Assembly: GCF_003932495.1 (NCBI RefSeq)
Contig: NZ_QZMT01000002.1
Coordinates: 1-64,000 of the forward strand
DNA length: 64,000 nt
Direction of reading: 5' to 3'
DNA from: Guyparkeria sp. SCN-R1
GTDB lineage: Bacteria; Pseudomonadota; Gammaproteobacteria; Halothiobacillales; Halothiobacillaceae
The notes under the pieces are model-generated. The model did no database searches. It saw nothing but the letters and a program-made list of their open reading frames with translations, and was not told the origin of the DNA. Below, piece by piece: positions 35,542-44,843 of this stretch (position 1 is its first letter; each line of letters opens with the position of its first letter). The position numbers and the translations under genes are program-made.

Positions 35542-36774
35542 ATGGCCATTGCGGCACGCAAGAACAAGACAACCGAAAAACCCGTCTTCAGCTACGAGGC
35601 GCGCACCAAGGAAGGCCGGGTAATCAAGGGCGAGATGGCGGCGTTCAACGACACCGCCGTGCGCGCCGAGATCCGCCGCCTGGGCATGACCCTGATCCGG
35701 GTCAAGCGCAAAGCCAAGCCGCTGTTCTCCAGCTCCAAGCCGGTCCAGCCGCGCGACATCGCCACCTTCGCCCGGCAGCTGGCGACCATGATGACCGCCG
35801 GTCTGCCGATCGTGCAGGCCCTGGACATCATCGCCCAGAGCGCCGAAAAGAAGACGATGAAGGACCTCATCAACGAGGTGAAGAACGACGTCGAGAGTGG
35901 CACCAACCTGGCCGATGCCCTCGACCGGCACCGCAAGTACTTCGACGAGCTGTTCGTCAACTTGGTCCGCGCCGGCGAGCAGTCCGGTGCGCTGGAAGTA
36001 GTGCTCGATCGCATCGCGACCTACAAGGAAAAGACCGAGAGCCTCAAGGGCAAAATCAAGAAGGCGCTGTTCTATCCGACCGCGGTTTTGGTGGTCGCTT
36101 TCATCGTCACCGCGATCCTGCTGATCTTCGTCATCCCGCAGTTCGAATCACTGTTCCAGGGATTCGGCGCCGACCTGCCTGCCTTCACCCAGTTCGTCAT
36201 CGGCCTGTCCGACCTGTTCCGAGCCTACTGGCACTTTATCTTCGGCGGCATCGCCGCGGTGATCTTCCTGTTCGTGTTCGTCAAGCGCCGTTCGGACCGG
36301 TTCAACCACTTCCTCGACCGGATAGTCCTCAAGCTGCCGATCTTCGGCCCCTTGATGGAAAAGTCCGCGATCGCCCGATTCGCCCGTACGCTCGCCACCA
36401 TGTTCTCCGCCGGTGTGCCACTGGTCGAGGCCCTGCCGCCGACGGCCGGGGCGACCGGCAATGCCGTGTTCCGCGACGCGGTCATGAGCATGCGCGATCT
36501 GGTCTCCGCCGGCTCGCCACTGCGCATCGGCATGCAGCAATCCAACCTGTTCCCGGTGATGGTGATCCAGATGGTCGCCATCGGCGAGGAGACCGGTGCG
36601 CTCGACAGCATGCTCGCCAAGGTGGCCGACATGTACGAGGAGGAGGTCGACAACATGGTCGATGCGATGTCGAGCCTGCTCGAGCCGATGATCATGGCCT
36701 TCCTCGGCATCGTGGTCGGCGGCCTGGTCATCGCCATGTACCTGCCGATCTTCAAGCTGGGCGCCGTGGTCTGA
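35542..36774 (+). CDS. pilC: type IV pilus inner-membrane platform protein PilC
   Basis: Polytopic T2SF protein on which PilB and PilT act. The 410-aa product has two T2SF domains (ARQLATMMTAGLPIVQALDI at about 73-92, and ARTLATMFSAGVPLVEAL in the second half) and three TM segments (about 170-195, 225-245, 380-400). Its N-terminus FSYEARTKEGRVIKGEM is typical. It lies between pilB and pilD in one operon. Confidence 0.96.
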   Translation: MAIAARKNKTTEKPVFSYEARTKEGRVIKGEMAAFNDTAVRAEIRRLGMTLIRVKRKAKPLFSSSKPVQPRDIATFARQLATMMTAGLPIVQALDIIAQSAEKKTMKDLINEVKNDVESGTNLADALDRHRKYFDELFVNLVRAGEQSGALEVVLDRIATYKEKTESLKGKIKKALFYPTAVLVVAFIVTAILLIFVIPQFESLFQGFGADLPAFTQFVIGLSDLFRAYWHFIFGGIAAVIFLFVFVKRRSDRFNHFLDRIVLKLPIFGPLMEKSAIARFARTLATMFSAGVPLVEALPPTAGATGNAVFRDAVMSMRDLVSAGSPLRIGMQQSNLFPVMVIQMVAIGEETGALDSMLAKVADMYEEEVDNMVDAMSSLLEPMIMAFLGIVVGGLVIAMYLPIFKLGAVV

Positions 36775-36864
36775 TCACCAGGTTTCCGGCTCGCCCTTCC
36801 GACGGCCCGTGTCATTCATCGGGCCGTTTCCATGTCAGGCCCCCGTCCCAGGTCCGAGCAACCC

Positions 36865-37749
36865 ATGTCCGAAATCCAAGCCATCTTCCAGCAACATCCG
36901 GCCATCTGGATCACTGTGGCCAGCCTGTTCGGCCTGCTGGTAGGCAGCTTTCTCAATGTCGTCATCAACCGGCTGCCGGTAATAATGGAACGCGAATGGA
37001 AGCGCGAATGCCGTGCCCTGTTGGCCGGCGAGGACGCGCCCGCCACGGCCGACGACGAGCCCTTCAACCTGGTCCGCCCGCGCTCGACCTGCCCCCGATG
37101 CGGCAGCTCCATTCGCGCCTGGCAGAACATCCCGGTGCTCAGCTGGTTGCTGCTACGCGGGCGCTGCGCCAACTGCGGTCAGCCCATCTCCTGGCAGTAC
37201 CCGCTGGTGGAACTCGCCAGTGCCGCCCTCGTCGGCCTGGCCGCCTGGCAATTCGGCCCGACCGCGCTCGCCCTGGCCGTGTTCCTGTTGAGCTGGGCCC
37301 TGCTCGCCGCATCGGTCATCGACCTCAAGACCCAGCTGCTGCCCGACGTGTTCACCCTGCCGCTGCTGTGGCTGGGCCTGCTCCTGCCGATCCTGCTACC
37401 GGACTACCATCTCACGCTCGACGAGGCAGTGCTGGGCGCCGTGTTCGGCTACCTCGCGTTATGGTCGGTGTACTGGTTGTTCCGGCTGCTCACCGGCAAG
37501 GAAGGCATGGGCTTCGGCGACTTCAAGTTGCTCGCCGCGCTGGGGGCCTGGCTGGGCTGGCAGATGCTGCCGCTGGTAATCCTGTTCTCGGCCCTGGCCG
37601 GCAGCTTGATCGGCATCGCCATGATCCTCTTGCTGCGCCACGACCGGCGCATCCCCATCCCCTTCGGCCCCTATCTGGCGATCGCAGGGCTGGTCGCCCT
37701 GTATCTGGGCGAGCCGATCATGACGGCCTATCTGGGCGGTCCGTTCTGA
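36865..37749 (+). CDS. pilD: prepilin peptidase / N-methyltransferase PilD
   Basis: Membrane aspartyl protease that cuts and N-methylates type IV prepilins. The 294-aa product has an N-terminal domain with two CxxC pairs (CPRC and CANC) and about eight TM segments. The catalytic aspartates lie in SVIDLKTQLLPD and GFGDFKLL. ATG at 36865 is chosen over 36832 since the first TM segment then begins near residue 15. It is followed within 8 bp by coaE, the conserved pilBCD-coaE order. Confidence 0.95.
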   Translation: MSEIQAIFQQHPAIWITVASLFGLLVGSFLNVVINRLPVIMEREWKRECRALLAGEDAPATADDEPFNLVRPRSTCPRCGSSIRAWQNIPVLSWLLLRGRCANCGQPISWQYPLVELASAALVGLAAWQFGPTALALAVFLLSWALLAASVIDLKTQLLPDVFTLPLLWLGLLLPILLPDYHLTLDEAVLGAVFGYLALWSVYWLFRLLTGKEGMGFGDFKLLAALGAWLGWQMLPLVILFSALAGSLIGIAMILLLRHDRRIPIPFGPYLAIAGLVALYLGEPIMTAYLGGPF

Positions 37750-37756
37750 TCACGGC

Positions 37757-38431
37757 ATGAGGACTCAGGCCCCAAACCCGTCGGAAAACCCGTCGGAACC
37801 GCCCGAGACTTGCGGGCGCATCGTCGGCCTGACCGGCGGCATCGCCAGCGGCAAGAGCCTGGCGACATCGATCTTTGCCGAGCTGGGCATCCCGATCGTA
37901 GACACCGATACGATCAGCCGCGAGCTGGTCGAGCCGGGCAGCCCCCGCCTCGATGAAATCCAGGCTCGATTCGGCGACGAGATCCTGCTCGAGGATGGCC
38001 GGTTGGATCGCGACCGGCTCCGCCGGCTGATCCTCGATCAGCCGGCGGAGCGCGCCGCGCTGGAGGCGATCCTGCATCCGGCCATCCGGGTAAGGGCCCG
38101 CGAACGCGCGACGGCCGCGGCCCATCACGCGCCCTACGTGCTGGTGGTCGTGCCGCTGCTCGCCGAGGCCTCGGTCTGGCCGGCCTACCGCGACTGGCTC
38201 GACGCCGTGATCACCCTGACCGCCCCGCCTGCGCTGCGGCGCGAGCGACTGGCCGCCCGCCCGGGGATCGATGCCGGGCAAGCCGAGCAACTGATCGCCG
38301 CCCAGGTCGATGACCGCGCCCGCCGGGCGATCGCCGATTTCGAGCTGGTCAACGATCGCTCGCCCGAGGCCCTGCGCGAGCAGATCCTCGAACTGGACGG
38401 CCGCCTGCGGCAACCCGACTCGAGCGACTGA
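37757..38431 (+). CDS. coaE: dephospho-CoA kinase
   Basis: Last step of coenzyme A synthesis. The 224-aa P-loop kinase has GLTGGIASGKS at about residues 24-34, VDTDTISRELVEPG and HPAIR, all family motifs. The first 20 residues (rich in Pro, Ser and Glu) are an extra low-complexity lead. It ends back to back with the ygfX-like gene: the two stop codons on opposite strands are adjacent, with no room for a terminator between. Confidence 0.95.
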   Translation: MRTQAPNPSENPSEPPETCGRIVGLTGGIASGKSLATSIFAELGIPIVDTDTISRELVEPGSPRLDEIQARFGDEILLEDGRLDRDRLRRLILDQPAERAALEAILHPAIRVRARERATAAAHHAPYVLVVVPLLAEASVWPAYRDWLDAVITLTAPPALRRERLAARPGIDAGQAEQLIAAQVDDRARRAIADFELVNDRSPEALREQILELDGRLRQPDSSD

Positions 38432-38893
38432 TCACGGCGACCCCAACGTCAAAAAGCGCTGCAACCGCCACCAGCCGCGCCGCCCCAGCCGCCACGGCGT
38501 GAGCCAGAGGGTGAACCGCCCGGCAGCGGAATCATCGAGAGTTACCCCGACCAACAACGGGCCTTGCCACAGCACGCGCGTCTCCCCGCGGATCGACTCC
38601 CCGTCGGGCAGCAGCACCTCCGCACGACCGGCCGACCAGGCCAGTCGCCCCTCGATGGCAAAGCCCGGTGGGCGATGACGCAGCCAACGCCACAACCAGC
38701 CCGAGACCACCAGCCAGGCCGCCGAACGCCACAGCCATTCCAATGGCGGCGTGTGTGCCCCGACCGGCCGGGGCGCCTGCCAGACGACCAGGCTCGCCGC
38801 CAACCAGGCGGCCAGCACCAACCCAACCCAGGCCGCCAGCAACCAGCGGTCGGCGACAAGCGATTCACTCAATCCTTCCGATACCCGTTCCAT
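38432..38893 (-). CDS. ygfX: YgfX-like membrane protein
   Basis: A 153-aa protein with two TM helices (about 17-40 and 55-75) followed by a soluble domain ending LTPWRLGRRGWWRLQRFL, which resembles the LWL...WRDLRR end of E. coli YgfX (CptA). Position supports the call: in gammaproteobacteria ygfX is divergent from ygfZ, as here. YgfX normally follows sdhE (ygfY); no sdhE is present. GGAAGGG lies 5 nt before the ATG at 38893, so the in-frame TTG at 38911 is not used. Sequence similarity is modest. Confidence 0.65.
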   Translation of the reverse strand: MERVSEGLSESLVADRWLLAAWVGLVLAAWLAASLVVWQAPRPVGAHTPPLEWLWRSAAWLVVSGWLWRWLRHRPPGFAIEGRLAWSAGRAEVLLPDGESIRGETRVLWQGPLLVGVTLDDSAAGRFTLWLTPWRLGRRGWWRLQRFLTLGSP

Positions 38894-38954
38894 GGGCGCC
38901 CTTCCATCCAAGCCAAGCCGCGGGGGGTAATGCTATCCTTGCCCCCCGATCATT

Positions 38955-40031
38955 ATGACCCCGAACTCGCCAATGTCCGACGCGACCGACACAACCTGGC
39001 ACGACCTGGTGCAGCCGAGCGACAGCCCGGCCGCCGGTGCGATCCTGCTGACCGACCTGCCCGAACGTCGAGTGATCGAGGTCACCGGCTCGGAGGCACA
39101 GGCGTTCCTGCACGCGATACTCACGCAGGACATCAACGCACTGAGCGACGAGGCCGCCTCCTTCTCCGCGTTTTGCAGCGCGAAGGGCCGGGCTCTGGGC
39201 TTGATGCGCATCGCCGCGCACGAGGACGGATTCCGTCTGGTCACGCGCGCCGAACTCGCTCCTGGCCTGCTCAAGCGCCTGCAGATGTATGTCCTGCGAC
39301 GCGACGTGCAGTTGTCGCTGGCCGAGGACCAGACCGCACTCGGGCTGATCTGGCCAGGAGACGCCAAGTCGATGAGTTGCCCGTTCGATGATGCGGCTGC
39401 CTGCGAGGCGATCGAAGGCCTGAGCATGGCCCAGCCGGCTCCCGGCCGCTGGCCCGCCGTCGTCGACGCACAGGGCCGGCTGTTCCTGCGCGAAGAGCAG
39501 CACGCGAACAACGGCGTGCGCATCGCCGTCCATGGCCCAGCCAGCGACCTGGAAGCCATGGTTCGCTCCGCGACCGACGCCACGGCGATCGTCTCGACCG
39601 ATCACTGGGAGCGCGCCGAGATCGAGGACCGCCTCCCCGAGGTCACGAGCGAGACGGCCGAGCACTTCGTGCCGCAATGGATCAACCTCGACGAGCTCGA
39701 GGCATTCAGCCTCAAGAAGGGCTGTTATCCGGGCCAGGAAGTCATCGCCCGGATGCATTACCTGGGCAAGCCCAATCGGCGCCTGTTTGCCGGCCACGTG
39801 CTCGGGCTCGCCCCGCCGGCACCCGGCACGCCGATCCACAACGACAAGGACGAGACCGCCGGCGAAGTGGTGCGCAGCGCCCCGCTGCCGGACGACTCGG
39901 GCAGCCTGGTGCTCACCGTGATCAAGCTCAAGCACCTGCACGATCCGCTGACGATCGACGGCCTGGCCTTAAGCCTCGACCCGCACGACACCATCGAGGG
40001 CGGCAGCCACCGGGCCGGCGCCCGGCATTGA
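38955..40031 (+). CDS. ygfZ: tRNA-modifying/Fe-S repair protein YgfZ
   Basis: Folate-binding protein of the GcvT-like family that supports certain Fe-S enzymes such as MiaB. The 358-aa product holds the signature [19 protein letters not shown], whose cysteine is essential in the family. The N-terminal domain shows [13 protein letters not shown] and [12 protein letters not shown]. The start may be ATG at 38955 or 38973; neither has a strong ribosome site. It is divergent from ygfX, and thiG follows 41 bp downstream. Confidence 0.92.
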   Translation: MTPNSPMSDATDTTWHDLVQPSDSPAAGAILLTDLPERRVIEVTGSEAQAFLHAILTQDINALSDEAASFSAFCSAKGRALGLMRIAAHEDGFRLVTRAELAPGLLKRLQMYVLRRDVQLSLAEDQTALGLIWPGDAKSMSCPFDDAAACEAIEGLSMAQPAPGRWPAVVDAQGRLFLREEQHANNGVRIAVHGPASDLEAMVRSATDATAIVSTDHWERAEIEDRLPEVTSETAEHFVPQWINLDELEAFSLKKGCYPGQEVIARMHYLGKPNRRLFAGHVLGLAPPAPGTPIHNDKDETAGEVVRSAPLPDDSGSLVLTVIKLKHLHDPLTIDGLALSLDPHDTIEGGSHRAGARH

Positions 40032-40035
40032 CCGC

Positions 40036-40045
40036 CCCCCCCCCC
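40036..40045 (+). repeat. homopolymeric tract of ten C before thiG
   Basis: Ten consecutive C lie 27 nt before the thiG start, between ygfZ and thiG. Tracts of this length can slip. Being outside coding sequence, length changes would at most affect leader structure or spacing. Confidence 0.8.
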
Positions 40046-40072
40046 TACATCACAAGCAACGAAACCAAGCCC

Positions 40073-40885
40073 ATGACTGACAACCGTCCCGAATCCAGCC
40101 TGACGGCCGACCAGCCGCTGATCGTCGGCAGCCGCCGCTTCTCCTCGCGCCTGCTGACCGGCACCGGCAAGTACAAGGACATGACCGAGACCCGCGAGGC
40201 CACCGAGGCCGCCGGGGCCGAAGTCGTCACCGTGGCGATCCGTCGCAGCAACATCGGCCAGAATCCGGACGAGCCCAACCTGCTCGACGTCCTGCCGCCG
40301 GAGCGCTTCACCATCCTGCCCAACACCGCCGGCTGCTACACCGCCACCGAGGCAGTGCGCACCTGCCGCCTGGCGCGCGAACTCCTCGACGGCCACAACC
40401 TGGTCAAGCTCGAGGTGCTCGGCGACGAGAAGACCCTCTACCCGGACATCACCAATACCCTGCTCGCCGCCGAGACCCTGGTCGAGGACGGCTTCGAGGT
40501 GATGGTCTACACCTCCGACGACCCGATCGTCGCCAAACGGCTCGAGGAGATCGGCTGCGTGGCGGTCATGCCGCTGGCCGCCCCGATCGGCTCAGGGCTC
40601 GGCATCCAGAACAAGTACAACCTGATGACCATCATCGAGAACGCCGAGGTACCGATCATCGTCGATGCCGGCGTCGGCACCGCCTCGGATGCGGCCGTGG
40701 CGATGGAGCTCGGCTGCGACGGCGTGCTGATGAACAGCGCCATCGCCCACGCGAAGAACCCGGTGCTGATGGCCTCGGCGATGAAGAAGGCCATCGAGGC
40801 CGGCCGCGAGGCATTCCTCGCCGGGCGCATGCCGCGAAAGCGCTTTGCCAGCGCCTCCTCGCCCGTCGACGGCCTGTTCTTCTGA
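40073..40885 (+). CDS. thiG: thiazole synthase
   Basis: Forms the thiamine thiazole phosphate from DXP, ThiS-thiocarboxylate and dehydroglycine. The 270-aa TIM barrel has [12 protein letters not shown], the Schiff-base lysine in [16 protein letters not shown], the conserved [23 protein letters not shown] and [12 protein letters not shown]. thiS, usually directly upstream, is absent: the 41 bp before thiG hold only a C-tract and leader. It is co-directional with ygfZ and trmB. Confidence 0.96.
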   Translation: MTDNRPESSLTADQPLIVGSRRFSSRLLTGTGKYKDMTETREATEAAGAEVVTVAIRRSNIGQNPDEPNLLDVLPPERFTILPNTAGCYTATEAVRTCRLARELLDGHNLVKLEVLGDEKTLYPDITNTLLAAETLVEDGFEVMVYTSDDPIVAKRLEEIGCVAVMPLAAPIGSGLGIQNKYNLMTIIENAEVPIIVDAGVGTASDAAVAMELGCDGVLMNSAIAHAKNPVLMASAMKKAIEAGREAFLAGRMPRKRFASASSPVDGLFF

Positions 40886-40889
40886 TCCC

Positions 40890-41591
40890 ATGAGCGAAGC
40901 GACCGAAAAGAGTGACGGCATCCGGCGGCGCATCCGCTCGTTCATCCGCCGCGAGGGCCGACTCACGCCGGGCCAGCAGCGGGCACTCAACGAGCTGGGA
41001 CCGAAATACCTGATCGACCCGGAAGGCCCGCGGATCGACCCGGCCGAATTGTTCGGCCGACAGGCACCGTTGACCCTGGAGATCGGTTTCGGCAACGGCG
41101 ACAGCCTGGTCGAGATGGCCGCCAAGGACCCCGACGGCGACTTCATCGGCATCGAGGTCCACCGCCCGGGCGTGGGCCACCTGCTCAACGGCATCGAGCA
41201 CTTCGGTCTGACCAACCTCAAGGCCGTCTGCGGCGATGCCGTGCCGTTCGTCGAGCAGCGAGTGCCCGAGGAAAGCCTCGACCGGCTGCTGCTCTACTTC
41301 CCGGACCCCTGGCACAAGAAGCGCCACCACAAACGCCGCATCGTGCAGACGGCGTTCGCCGACCTGGTCGCCACTCGCCTCAAGCCCGATGGACTGTGGC
41401 ACCTGGCGACCGACTGGGCCGAATACGCCGAGCACATGCGCGAGGTGCTCGATGCCCACCCGGCGTTCGTGGCCGAACACGAGGGCAGCGGCGAGAATGC
41501 CCGGCCCGACTGGCGCCCGCGCACCAAGTTCGAGCGACGCGGCGAGGAACGTGGCCACCAGGTCTTCGACCTGCTCTATCGCCGCCGCTGA
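40890..41591 (+). CDS. trmB: tRNA (guanine-46-N7)-methyltransferase
   Basis: SAM-dependent m7G46 methylation of tRNA. The 233-aa product includes the SAM motif LEIGFGNGDSLVEMA, the family block YFPDPWHKKRHHKRR and the substrate-binding WHLATDWAEYAEHM. It starts 4 bp after thiG, an often conserved neighbour, so the two are likely co-transcribed. A longer in-frame reading into thiG is not needed. Confidence 0.96.
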   Translation: MSEATEKSDGIRRRIRSFIRREGRLTPGQQRALNELGPKYLIDPEGPRIDPAELFGRQAPLTLEIGFGNGDSLVEMAAKDPDGDFIGIEVHRPGVGHLLNGIEHFGLTNLKAVCGDAVPFVEQRVPEESLDRLLLYFPDPWHKKRHHKRRIVQTAFADLVATRLKPDGLWHLATDWAEYAEHMREVLDAHPAFVAEHEGSGENARPDWRPRTKFERRGEERGHQVFDLLYRRR

Positions 41592-41673
41592 ACGCGGCAG
41601 ACACAACCCCTTACCAGGGCTGGAAACCGGCCGGCACGCCGGCGCAGCAGGCCAGCCCCGGTAGCCTGCCAAC

Positions 41674-41702
41674 TTGTTCCCGACCGGCTAAACCCCTATT
41701 AT
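41674..41702 (+). promoter_or_regulatory. putative sigma-70 promoter of prk
   Basis: TATTAT (41697-41702) is a good -10 with TTGTTC (41674-41679) exactly 17 bp upstream as a weak -35. It gives a leader of about 120 nt. The leader contains CGAAACG about 25 nt before CGTTTCG, followed by TTTTTATT, which could fold as a weak attenuator. No CbbR-type palindrome is obvious in the 237-bp gap. Confidence 0.5.
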
Positions 41703-41828
41703 CGTGGGCTTTCGTTTGCCGAGTGAGTCGAGTCGCGCGCACCAGAAACGCGCTCCTCCCCGGTCGAAACGACCCGATTCCGCCGCTTTTCCACGTTTCG
41801 TTTTTATTGCTTTCCAACAGGAGGGACC

Positions 41829-42722
41829 ATGTCCAAGAAGCATCCCGTTGTCGCGGTTACCGGCTCGTCCGGCGCCGGCACGTCCACCGTCAAGAGTGCC
41901 TTCAACCATATCTTCCGCCGCGAGAGCATCTCGCCGGTCGTGATCGAGGGCGACAGCTTTCACGCACTCAACCGCAAGGACATGCGCGAGCGCATGGCCG
42001 CCGAGGCCGAGAAGGGCAATAACTTCTTCTCCCACTTCGGCCCGAATGCCAACCACTTCGACAAGCTGGGCGAGCTGTTCAAGAGCTACGGCGAGTCTGG
42101 CTCCGGCAAGAAGCGCTACTACCTGCACAGCGACGAGGAAGCCGCCGAGCACAACGCGCGCCTGAACACCAACCTGGGCCCGGGCGAGTTCACCCCGTGG
42201 GAAGACATCCCGGCCGGCTCCGACCTGCTGTTCTACGAAGGCCTGCACGGCCTGGTGAAGACCGATGAGGTCGATGTCGCCCAGCACGTCGATCTGGGCG
42301 TAGGTGTCGTACCGATCGTCAACCTCGAGTGGATCCAGAAGATCTTCCGCGACAACGCCGAGCGCGGCTACTCCGCCGAGAAGATCGTCGACACCATCCT
42401 GCGTCGCATGCCGGACTACGTGAACTACATCACCCCGCAGTTCTCGCAGACCGACGTCAACTTCCAGCGCGTACCGACCGTCGACACCTCCAACCCGTTC
42501 ATCGCCCGCGACATCCCGACGCCGGACGAGAGCGTGGTCGTCATCCGCTTCCGTGATCCGGACGAGTTCGGTGTCGACTTCCCGTACCTGCTGCAGATGA
42601 TCCCGAACTCGTTCATGTCCCGCTACAACACCATCGTGGTGCCGGGCGGCAAGATGAGCTACGCGATGGACCTGATCCTGACCCCGCGTATCCATCGCCT
42701 GATCCAGGAACGCGACGCGTAA
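41829..42722 (+). CDS. prk: phosphoribulokinase (Calvin cycle)
   Basis: Phosphorylates ribulose 5-phosphate to the RuBisCO substrate. The 297-aa product is the proteobacterial form: P-loop VTGSSGAGTSTVK, GDSFHALNRKDM, FEG-like LLFYEGLHGLV and NLEWIQKIFRD. AGGAGGG, 4 nt before the ATG, is the strongest ribosome site in the window, and codons are biased to C/G-ending forms, which together suggest high expression. It stands alone, away from any RuBisCO gene here, between its own promoter and terminator. It is the main evidence for autotrophy. Confidence 0.97.
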   Translation: MSKKHPVVAVTGSSGAGTSTVKSAFNHIFRRESISPVVIEGDSFHALNRKDMRERMAAEAEKGNNFFSHFGPNANHFDKLGELFKSYGESGSGKKRYYLHSDEEAAEHNARLNTNLGPGEFTPWEDIPAGSDLLFYEGLHGLVKTDEVDVAQHVDLGVGVVPIVNLEWIQKIFRDNAERGYSAEKIVDTILRRMPDYVNYITPQFSQTDVNFQRVPTVDTSNPFIARDIPTPDESVVVIRFRDPDEFGVDFPYLLQMIPNSFMSRYNTIVVPGGKMSYAMDLILTPRIHRLIQERDA

Positions 42723-42744
42723 GCGTTCCCGGACAACCGAACGA

Positions 42745-42783
42745 AAAAAGCCCCCGCCGGCACGCTGCCGCGGGGGCTTTTTC
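42745..42783 (+). terminator. intrinsic terminator after prk
   Basis: GCCCCCGC (42751-42758) pairs with GCGGGGGC (42771-42778), followed by five T and preceded by six A (42745-42750). It lies 23 nt past the prk stop. The A-tract would let it work in reverse also, for the convergent GGDEF gene. Confidence 0.9.
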
Positions 42784-42831
42784 TTGGCCGACCCGGGCTG
42801 GACCGGATCGCACCGCGCCGGGGAAAGTCGA

Positions 42832-44742
42832 TCAGGACGGGCGACGATCTCCCTCCCGCGGCGCCACCTCGCCCATCGCCCCGTCGAAGTAGCGGAACGT
42901 GTCCCGCCCGGCGGCCTTGGCCTCGTACATGGCCGCATCGGCGTGGTTGACCAACGCCTCGGCGTCCCCACCCAGCTCGGGAAAGACCGCGATCCCGATC
43001 GACACCCCGATCGAGACCTCCTCGCCATCGAGGTCGAACGGCTGGGTCAGCACCTCGATCACCTTGGCCGCCACCTGGCCGGCAAACCGTGGCGCGGGCA
43101 ACCCCTCCAGCAAGATCAGGAACTCGTCCCCTCCCAGGCGCCCCACGGTGTCCTCGTGGCGCAGCAGACGCTGCAGTCGTTCGGATACCTCGCGCAGTAA
43201 TTGGTCACCGACCGCATGACCCAGACGGTCGTTGACCTCCTTGAAGTAGTCGAGGTCGAGAAACAGCACCGCCAGGCGCGTCTCGTCCTGCCGTGCCCGG
43301 GCCACCGCCTCGCCGATCCGGTACTTGAGCGAGGCGCGGTTGGGAAGATCGGTGAGCGAGTCGTGATGGGCCTGGTGACGAATCTGGAGCTCGGCCGCCT
43401 TGGTCTCGGTGATGTCGTTGAAGATATGGATGAAATGGCTGACGCGGCCATGCTCGTCGGTGACCTTGCTGATCGTCTGTAACGCGGTCAAGCGCTCGCC
43501 CCGGCGGTTGCGATAGTCGAGCTCGCCCTGCCAACCATGCTCGAGATTCAAGCGCTGGCAGATCCGGTCCAACTGCTCGCTTTCCTTTTCATCCAGCTGA
43601 AACAGGTCCGACATCGGACGGCCCATCACCTCGTCGGCGGCAAAACCGGTGATGCGGGTGAACGCGGGATTGACGCGCAGGATGCGGTGATTGGGCGAGG
43701 TGATCATGATCGCCTCGCCAGTGCCTTCGAACACGCTGGCCGCCAGGCGCAATTCCCCGGCCGAGCGCTCCAACTCCTCGGCCTGATTCGACAAACGCCG
43801 CAACACGGGGCGCAACGCCCGCGCCGCCAGCAGGGCGACGATCGGCAACAACAGGAAGACCAGACCCAACGGCCAGAGCAATCGGGTGACTACCGGCTGA
43901 TAGAAGCTCCAGAAACCCGCGTCGATCAGCAGCAGGCAGCGCCCACCGCCAACCGGCGTGTAGAACAGCACCCGCGTCTCGCCATCGAGTTCAGGCCAGA
44001 CCACACCGGGACCAGTCGGGTCGATACGCGCCAGGTCCCCGGCGATCGTCTCGCGCGGTTGTTCCATCTCCAGCCCGGTGGCGTCGGCGTTCACGCCCAC
44101 CAGGCGTTTCTCGCGGTGATCGAGCAGAAAGCCCCGCGCCGAAGGTTCCAGGGTGCGTGCTCGCTCGAGCAACTCGACCAGGCCGCCCACCTCGAAGAAC
44201 AGCACGTCGGTGCCCAGTCGCTCACCGGCATTTCCGAGGATGGGCGCCGCGGTCCGCCAGATAATGCGATCCTCGAACTGCACCAGCCGGCTCTGCACGC
44301 CATCCAGCTCATCGAAAATCGAGTGCCCGGGCACCTCGGCCGTCACGCCCTCGTCGACGATTACCTCGCCGAACGGGCCAAGCCGCTTGATGCCGACCAG
44401 CGCCGGCGACGTCCCCAGCGCATCGGCCAGTCGCGGCGCGGTGTAAGCCGTCAGGGACTCGATCGACATCTCCCCCTGGACGTAGGACTCGAGCCGATGG
44501 CGGATCTCGGTGCGACTGGTGACCTGGCGGGCAATGCCTTCGTAACGCTGCACCAGGTTGTTGAGTGCCGCACCCTGTGCCTGGATGCCCATCAACGTGC
44601 TGCGCTCCAGCCCCTCGCGCGCGGACTGGTAGATGGGCACCGCGGTGACCAGCGCCACGAGAACACCGCTGACGAGGATACCCAGCACCGCAAGCAGCAT
44701 CGCCTTGCGGCGAATCAGTCGAATGGCGTTGAGCTCGGGCAT
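42832..44742 (-). CDS. membrane PAS-GGDEF diguanylate cyclase
   Basis: Probably makes cyclic di-GMP in response to a periplasmic cue. The 636-aa product has TM1 at about 15-40, a periplasmic region of about 270 residues of double-Cache/CHASE4 character (YEGIARQVTSRTEIRHRL), TM2 near 310-335, a PAS domain (EGTGEAIMITSPNHRILRVN) with a PAC, then GGDEF with the intact active site RLGGDEFLILL. No EAL domain follows. An RxxD inhibitory site is not evident before GGDEF. ATG at 44742 is chosen, with GGAG about 10 nt before. It faces prk. Confidence 0.92.
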   Translation of the reverse strand: MPELNAIRLIRRKAMLLAVLGILVSGVLVALVTAVPIYQSAREGLERSTLMGIQAQGAALNNLVQRYEGIARQVTSRTEIRHRLESYVQGEMSIESLTAYTAPRLADALGTSPALVGIKRLGPFGEVIVDEGVTAEVPGHSIFDELDGVQSRLVQFEDRIIWRTAAPILGNAGERLGTDVLFFEVGGLVELLERARTLEPSARGFLLDHREKRLVGVNADATGLEMEQPRETIAGDLARIDPTGPGVVWPELDGETRVLFYTPVGGGRCLLLIDAGFWSFYQPVVTRLLWPLGLVFLLLPIVALLAARALRPVLRRLSNQAEELERSAGELRLAASVFEGTGEAIMITSPNHRILRVNPAFTRITGFAADEVMGRPMSDLFQLDEKESEQLDRICQRLNLEHGWQGELDYRNRRGERLTALQTISKVTDEHGRVSHFIHIFNDITETKAAELQIRHQAHHDSLTDLPNRASLKYRIGEAVARARQDETRLAVLFLDLDYFKEVNDRLGHAVGDQLLREVSERLQRLLRHEDTVGRLGGDEFLILLEGLPAPRFAGQVAAKVIEVLTQPFDLDGEEVSIGVSIGIAVFPELGGDAEALVNHADAAMYEAKAAGRDTFRYFDGAMGEVAPREGDRRPS

Positions 44743-44843
44743 GGGCCGGGGGGCTCCGGTCGAGATCAAGCCGCTCCGGGAATGGGGCGGCTCGGTTAGG
44801 CGGCGGGAAAAGCGCACAAATTATGTCGCGTTCCAACGCGCCA

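Noticed and set aside
40032-40072. A hidden thiS between ygfZ and thiG
   Set aside because: Only 41 bp separate the two genes; a carrier of about 66 residues cannot fit.
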